From the NCBI GenBank assembly GCA_944320725.1, contig CALUIM010000002.1, positions 236,581 to 300,580 of the forward strand: DNA of 64,000 nucleotides, written 5' to 3'. The position numbers were made by a program, and so were the translations under genes. The notes below the pieces were generated by a model. That model made no database searches. It was not told the DNA's origin and saw only the letters and a list, made by a program, of their open reading frames with translations. The DNA is from an uncultured Coriobacteriaceae bacterium. GTDB taxonomy: Bacteria; Actinomycetota; Coriobacteriia; Coriobacteriales; Coriobacteriaceae. Below, in pieces: positions 60,559 through 64,000 of the stretch (positions within the stretch are counted from its first letter, which is position 1; each line of letters starts with the position of its first letter).

Positions 60559-61945
60559 ATGACTAAAGAGTCTCACATAGGATTCCTAATTACGCTGTTT
60601 TAAAATCCCAGCTTAAAGGTATATCTTCCAGCATCGACGAATATACGAGTGATGGCCCGATAACAGCTACGAGAGCTCTACTAGAGGAAGCTTTGGAGTC
60701 GAGGGATAGGGACTCGCTCCTCTTTGCCTGTAACGAAATGCACGATTGGTATAAGAAGAACATCGACAAAATAAGAAATAACTCTTTTGTTTTCAACGTT
60801 GAATCGCACGAAAACAATATTGAACAGCTTTCAAAGTGTATCAAGACCATTGAAGAAAACCCTGACTGGTTTTTCGCGCCTGCAAGCAGCCCAGAGCATT
60901 TTTCCGGGGATAGAAAGAAAATGATTTTCATTAGCCACTCAACAAGGGATTCCCAGTACGTGGAGATTCTTGTTGATTTACTTAGAAAAACTGGCTTTAC
61001 CGAAGATAACCTTTTCTGCTCATCTTATCCGGGTTATGGAATACCTCTTGGAAAGAACATCTACTCATTTCTGAAAGATTGCTTTACAGATTATGAGCTG
61101 CATGTTCTCTTTGTAATATCCGAGAGCAATTATTACTCAAGTCCCGCATCTCTGAATGAGATGGGTGCAGCTTGGGTCAAGGGACGAAAACAATTCCAAT
61201 TCTTTTGCCAGGGATGAGCCCCTCAAAACTGCAGGGTGTCGTAGGTCCTGACTCTCTATCTCTCGTGCTTGACAGCAATGAGGCGAAGTACGGATTAAAC
61301 AGTATGAAGAACGAATTGCTGTTGTTTTTCGGCATGCAACAAATAAATGAAAGCGCTTGGGAGCGCGATAGAGAATCTTTCCTTGACTCTTGTCGCGCAA
61401 TTCAACCACTTTCCTCAGAAGAAATAGCCGCTGTCGAATTGGCGGATCAAAATCGTAACCTTAACGACCTAATTGAGGGAAATGTTTCTCTTGAACAGTC
61501 CCTGTACCGTGCTCTTGTTATAGCGAAAGAGCGAGACGAAAAGCCTCTCGAACAATGGATTCAAAACGAGCTTAAGGGCTACGGCGATAATGACTCAGTT
61601 CCTGATTATCGAAAAATCAAAAGTACTAGTTTTAGATATAGTGGCTTTAATGGAAATATGCAGGTCACTAAAGCACCGTTACCCCTAGGATTTATCAGTG
61701 ATGACATGAGGAGTAAAATTGAAGAAGTTATTTTTGTACAAGGGATTGGACGAGTAGAGGATTTCGCGAAATCATCCAGTAATATAGCGATTGACCGTAG
61801 CTTTCTTGCTGGTGAGGTGTCACGAAATACAGACGGCGTTGTTCGATGCGTTTTACTCGAGCAGATGCTCGCGCCAGCGTTTTTCGCTTCGATCGTAGCG
61901 TGCGTAAATGACCGGCTAATCGATGTATTTATGAACATGAGTTAA
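60559..61945 (+). pseudogene. TIR-domain/AbiTii-domain defence protein, frameshifted
   Basis: An AT-rich gene unlike its surroundings. After an N-terminal helical region, a TIR domain spans about 60915-61180 (KKMIFISHSTRDSQYVEI; GIPLGKNIYSF; VLFVISESNYYSSPASLNEMGAAWV), with the NADase-type glutamate in NEMGAAW. The frame then closes at TGA 61215. The continuation KTIPILLPGMSPSKLQG and the remainder lie in another frame; losing one A from the run at 61187-61190 explains this simply. The second part has an AbiTii-like domain (LYRALVIAKERDEKPLEQWI; QNELKGYG). The N-terminus seems shifted too: ATG 60559 fits MTKESH, but the rest follows in another frame. TIR proteins of this sort usually deplete NAD during phage infection. 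Confidence 0.75.
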
Positions 61946-62051
61946 TTCTACTCTTCGCTTTGACAGGATAGTAACGTACCGGCCATCGAGCAGGAGTAGC
62001 AGGCCCAAATCTGTTGTCGCGTGCCGTCTCCACGTGTCTATCTGGACGCTG

Positions 62052-62106
62052 TTCTGGACATATTCTGGACACTATTGATAACATGTCCAGAATAGTGTCC
62101 AGAATA
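62052..62106. promoter_or_regulatory. Four-half-site operator upstream of the AlbA-type regulator
   Basis: TTCTGGACA occurs at 62052-62060 and 62063-62071, and its complement TGTCCAGAA at 62084-62092 and 62096-62104. The central arms TATTCTGGACACTATT/AATAGTGTCCAGAATA (62061-62106) are a perfect 16-bp inverted repeat. It ends 14 bases before the ATG, so it overlaps the promoter or leader and probably serves autoregulation. Confidence 0.7.
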
Positions 62107-62120
62107 GGGCGGAGGAACCG

Positions 62121-63602
62121 ATGGACGGCGCGCTTGACAGATACATCCAGGCAGGCGAGGGCATAAGCGTCGAGTTCAAGCGCTGCGGGTCCCAGCCGGG
62201 CAAGGACACGTTCGAGACCATCTGCTCGTTCGCCAACCGGCAGGGCGGCAGCATACTCCTCGGCGTCCGCGACGACGGCGCCGTGGAGGGTGTCCCCGAG
62301 GCCTCGGCGCTCAACATCGAGCGGAATATATCCAACGTCACGAGTAACCCGAGCCTGTTCAACGTATCGCCGCTGATCGAGTTCGAAAGGCTGCACGATC
62401 CTGAGGGCAAGCTCGTCATACGTGTCTGGGTCCCCATGGGGCCGTCCCTCTACACGTTCAAGGGGGCGGTGTACGACCGCGTGGCGGATGCCGACGTGCG
62501 CGTGAAAAGCGATACCCAGATCACCTCGATGATGGCCCGCAAGCAGAGCTACTACTCAGAACGAACCGTGTACCCCTGGGTGACCGAGGAAGATCTGGAG
62601 ACGGACCTTCTCGACGCAGTCCGAGACGCGCTGCGTGCGAACGACGCCGACCACCCGTGGCTCTCCCTCTCTGACGGCGAGCTCCTCCGTGCCGCCCGTC
62701 TCTACGGACGTGACCAGCTGACGGGGGAGCGGGGTTTCAACCTAGCCGCCGTCGCGCTGCTGGGGAAGGAGGACACGATCCTCGACGTCATGCCACTCTA
62801 TCGGACCGACGCGGTCCTTCGGCGAGTCGAGACCGACCGCTACGACGACCGGCTCGTCTGCAAGAGCAACCTCGTTAGGGCATACGACGAGCTCGTCGTC
62901 TTCTGCGAGAAGTGGCTACCGGATTCCTTTGTGCTCGACGGGGGGCAGCGCAAGAGCGCGCGCGACGTCATCGTCCGCGAGCTCGTGTGCAACTGCCTCA
63001 TCCACCGGGAGTTCATCAGCCCGCACATCGCCCGCATCACCATCGATAGGGAGGGCATCCGCACGAGCAACGCGAGCCGCGCGCTCTTCGCCGGTCCCGT
63101 GACGCTCGAGAGCCTCGACCCAACGCCCAAGAACCCCATCATTGCCAACTTCTTCACCCAGATGGGACGTTCTGAGGAGCTGGGGAGCGGGACGAGGAAC
63201 CTCTACAAGTTCTCGAGGCTCTACACAGGGAAGGACCCTGTCTTGGAGGACGGCGATCGGTTTACCGCGTTCGTGCCGGTGCCGCCTGTCATGGCGAGCA
63301 TGGTGGGGAGCGGGGGCGATCGCGAAGCCGCGAAGGGGACCGAGAGAAGCGGAGCCGTTGGTGGGTCAAGAAGGAGCCGCACGCGCGCGGAGGTCGAGAG
63401 CGCGGTCGATAACCTCATTGCCCGCTACGGGTCTTTCCCCGCATCGGCCGTTAGCGAGCAGGTCACGAGTGTGGGCGAGAGGACGGTGAGGCGCTATCTT
63501 TCCGACATGGTGAAGGAGGGCAAGCTTGTTTGTGCCCCACGCGGCAGGTCTACGACCTATCGGAGCGGCAACTCGGCCGACAGCCTCGGTGGCGATTGCT
63601 GA
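62121..63602 (+). CDS. Schlafen AlbA_2-domain/ATP-binding transcriptional regulator
   Basis: A 493-residue protein. The N-terminal AlbA_2 (Schlafen-type) domain spans about residues 10-130: GEGISVEFKRCGSQPGKDTF, then CSFANRQGGSILLGVRDDG. A GHKL-like ATP-binding segment follows in the C-terminal half (VRELVCNCLIHREF near 290; RSEELGSGTRNLYKF near 352). A winged-helix at about 430-485 ends with SVGERTVRRYLSDMVKEGKL. Such proteins are frequent in genomic islands of gut anaerobes and are called putative DNA-binding regulators; targets are unknown. GGCGGAGGAA precedes the ATG, directly after a striking operator, which suggests self-control. Composition is GC-rich again, unlike the TIR gene. Confidence 0.85.
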   Translation: MDGALDRYIQAGEGISVEFKRCGSQPGKDTFETICSFANRQGGSILLGVRDDGAVEGVPEASALNIERNISNVTSNPSLFNVSPLIEFERLHDPEGKLVIRVWVPMGPSLYTFKGAVYDRVADADVRVKSDTQITSMMARKQSYYSERTVYPWVTEEDLETDLLDAVRDALRANDADHPWLSLSDGELLRAARLYGRDQLTGERGFNLAAVALLGKEDTILDVMPLYRTDAVLRRVETDRYDDRLVCKSNLVRAYDELVVFCEKWLPDSFVLDGGQRKSARDVIVRELVCNCLIHREFISPHIARITIDREGIRTSNASRALFAGPVTLESLDPTPKNPIIANFFTQMGRSEELGSGTRNLYKFSRLYTGKDPVLEDGDRFTAFVPVPPVMASMVGSGGDREAAKGTERSGAVGGSRRSRTRAEVESAVDNLIARYGSFPASAVSEQVTSVGERTVRRYLSDMVKEGKLVCAPRGRSTTYRSGNSADSLGGDC

Positions 63603-64000
63603 GCGCTATCTTGCTAGAGACGCCTGTTTTTCCGCGGCATGCGGGTTGCCGTCGGAAAATGCCGTCTGGCAGAGGGGCGTTGAGTTCATTTTGAGTTCAA
63701 TTCGGACACGCGAAATGCGCTCGACATCGTTTAATGGTGAGACGACGGTACACCACGCAGACGAGAGAACATGGAAATGCGCGGTTTGATTACCGAGCAG
63801 AAGTAAGTGGGTTATAAACAATCCACTGCAAAAACCTCCCTCACCGATGGCTGTGGGGGCGCAAGGCTGCCGGAGTGAGGTGCATTTGGACTGACGGTAG
63901 CAGCGTGCGCTTCTGTGGTCGCGGGAACCGCCATGGAAAAGGTTAAGCCAATGACCGAAGGTGGCGCGATGAGCGCCAAGGGCGATCTGTGATGGATGCT
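63603..64000 (+). other. Intergenic end of window, possible start of a structured RNA or intron
   Basis: No gene is recognisable. GAGTTCATTTTGAGTTCA (63690-63707) is a short direct repeat. CTCAC...GTGAG (63838-63879) could pair. From 63905 the sequence GTGCGC begins a stretch rich in short GC complementarities (GGTGGCGCGATGAGCGCC, 63961-63979) without a coding frame. GTGCG matches the 5' consensus of group II introns, but that alone is weak. The element continues beyond the window. Confidence 0.3.

Noticed and set aside
61187..61190. Programmed -1 frameshift in the TIR-AbiTii gene
   Set aside because: The A run does not form an in-frame X XXY YYZ heptamer, and no stimulatory structure is evident; a base deletion or sequencing error is simpler.

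Overview
The window reads as a chromosomal segment of a high-GC, anaerobic, gut-type actinobacterium of the class Coriobacteriia (Collinsella-like). This is inferred from gene content and style: dense GC-rich genes with strong AGGAGG-type ribosome sites, a haem-poor anaerobic gene set with one multihaem cytochrome/Tat-flavoprotein reductase pair, a membrane-anchored LuxR regulator next to it, a giant 2-hydroxyacyl-CoA-dehydratase-type activase, and an Asp23/AmaP cell-envelope operon. I could not run any database search, so the genus is a guess. I saw no rRNA, tRNA or CRISPR array.

Layout. 1-4.7 kb: a two-gene ABC efflux/lipoprotein-type exporter (partial FtsX-like permease plus ATPase) divergent from a TetR regulator. 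4.7-14.1 kb: metabolism and housekeeping (phosphofructokinase, universal stress protein, Tet(M)/EF-G-like GTPase, acyl-ACP thioesterase, amylosucrase-like GH13 enzyme, RlmA, aquaporin, LysR regulator). 14.4-19.0 kb: YbjN-like protein, HAD phosphatase, the two-gene AmmeMemoRadiSam system and a flavin-binding split-barrel protein. 19.0-30.7 kb: an accessory stretch in which four related palindromic elements separate three cassettes: cytochrome/flavoprotein/LuxR; TetR/giant activase; and a lone AbiEi-like protein with a nuclease-like C-terminus. 30.7-36.8 kb: coaX, OPT-family transporter, NFU protein, lgt, and a large membrane protein preceded by a ten-G tract. 36.9-41.2 kb: an operon of a P2C-like cation ATPase with two TrkA/RCK proteins and a leader attenuator. 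41.5-49.2 kb: yebC, amaP/DUF2273/asp23, metNIQ, an M20 amidohydrolase and a hypothetical membrane protein. 49.3-58.5 kb: groESL, a polyferredoxin-like protein, ychF, small membrane protein, degenerate HAD protein, XRE regulator, asparaginase and guaA.

58.5-64 kb is a decayed genomic island at the 3' end of guaA: a repeat of the guaA terminal sequence, a broken integrase N-terminus, a DUF4143 ATPase with an altered Walker A motif, an AT-rich frameshifted TIR/AbiTii defence gene, and an AlbA/Schlafen-type regulator under a four-half-site operator. The last 100 bases may start a structured RNA or intron.

Functional links. The ABC genes are probably repressed by the divergent TetR protein. The cytochrome probably passes electrons from the quinone pool to the exported flavoprotein, whose substrate is unknown, with the downstream LuxR protein as likely regulator. 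The MEMO-AMMECR1 fusion and the radical SAM enzyme are translationally coupled. The ATPase and RCK proteins point to potassium/sodium homeostasis. metN, metI and metQ form a complete methionine importer except that MetN lacks its usual sensor domain.
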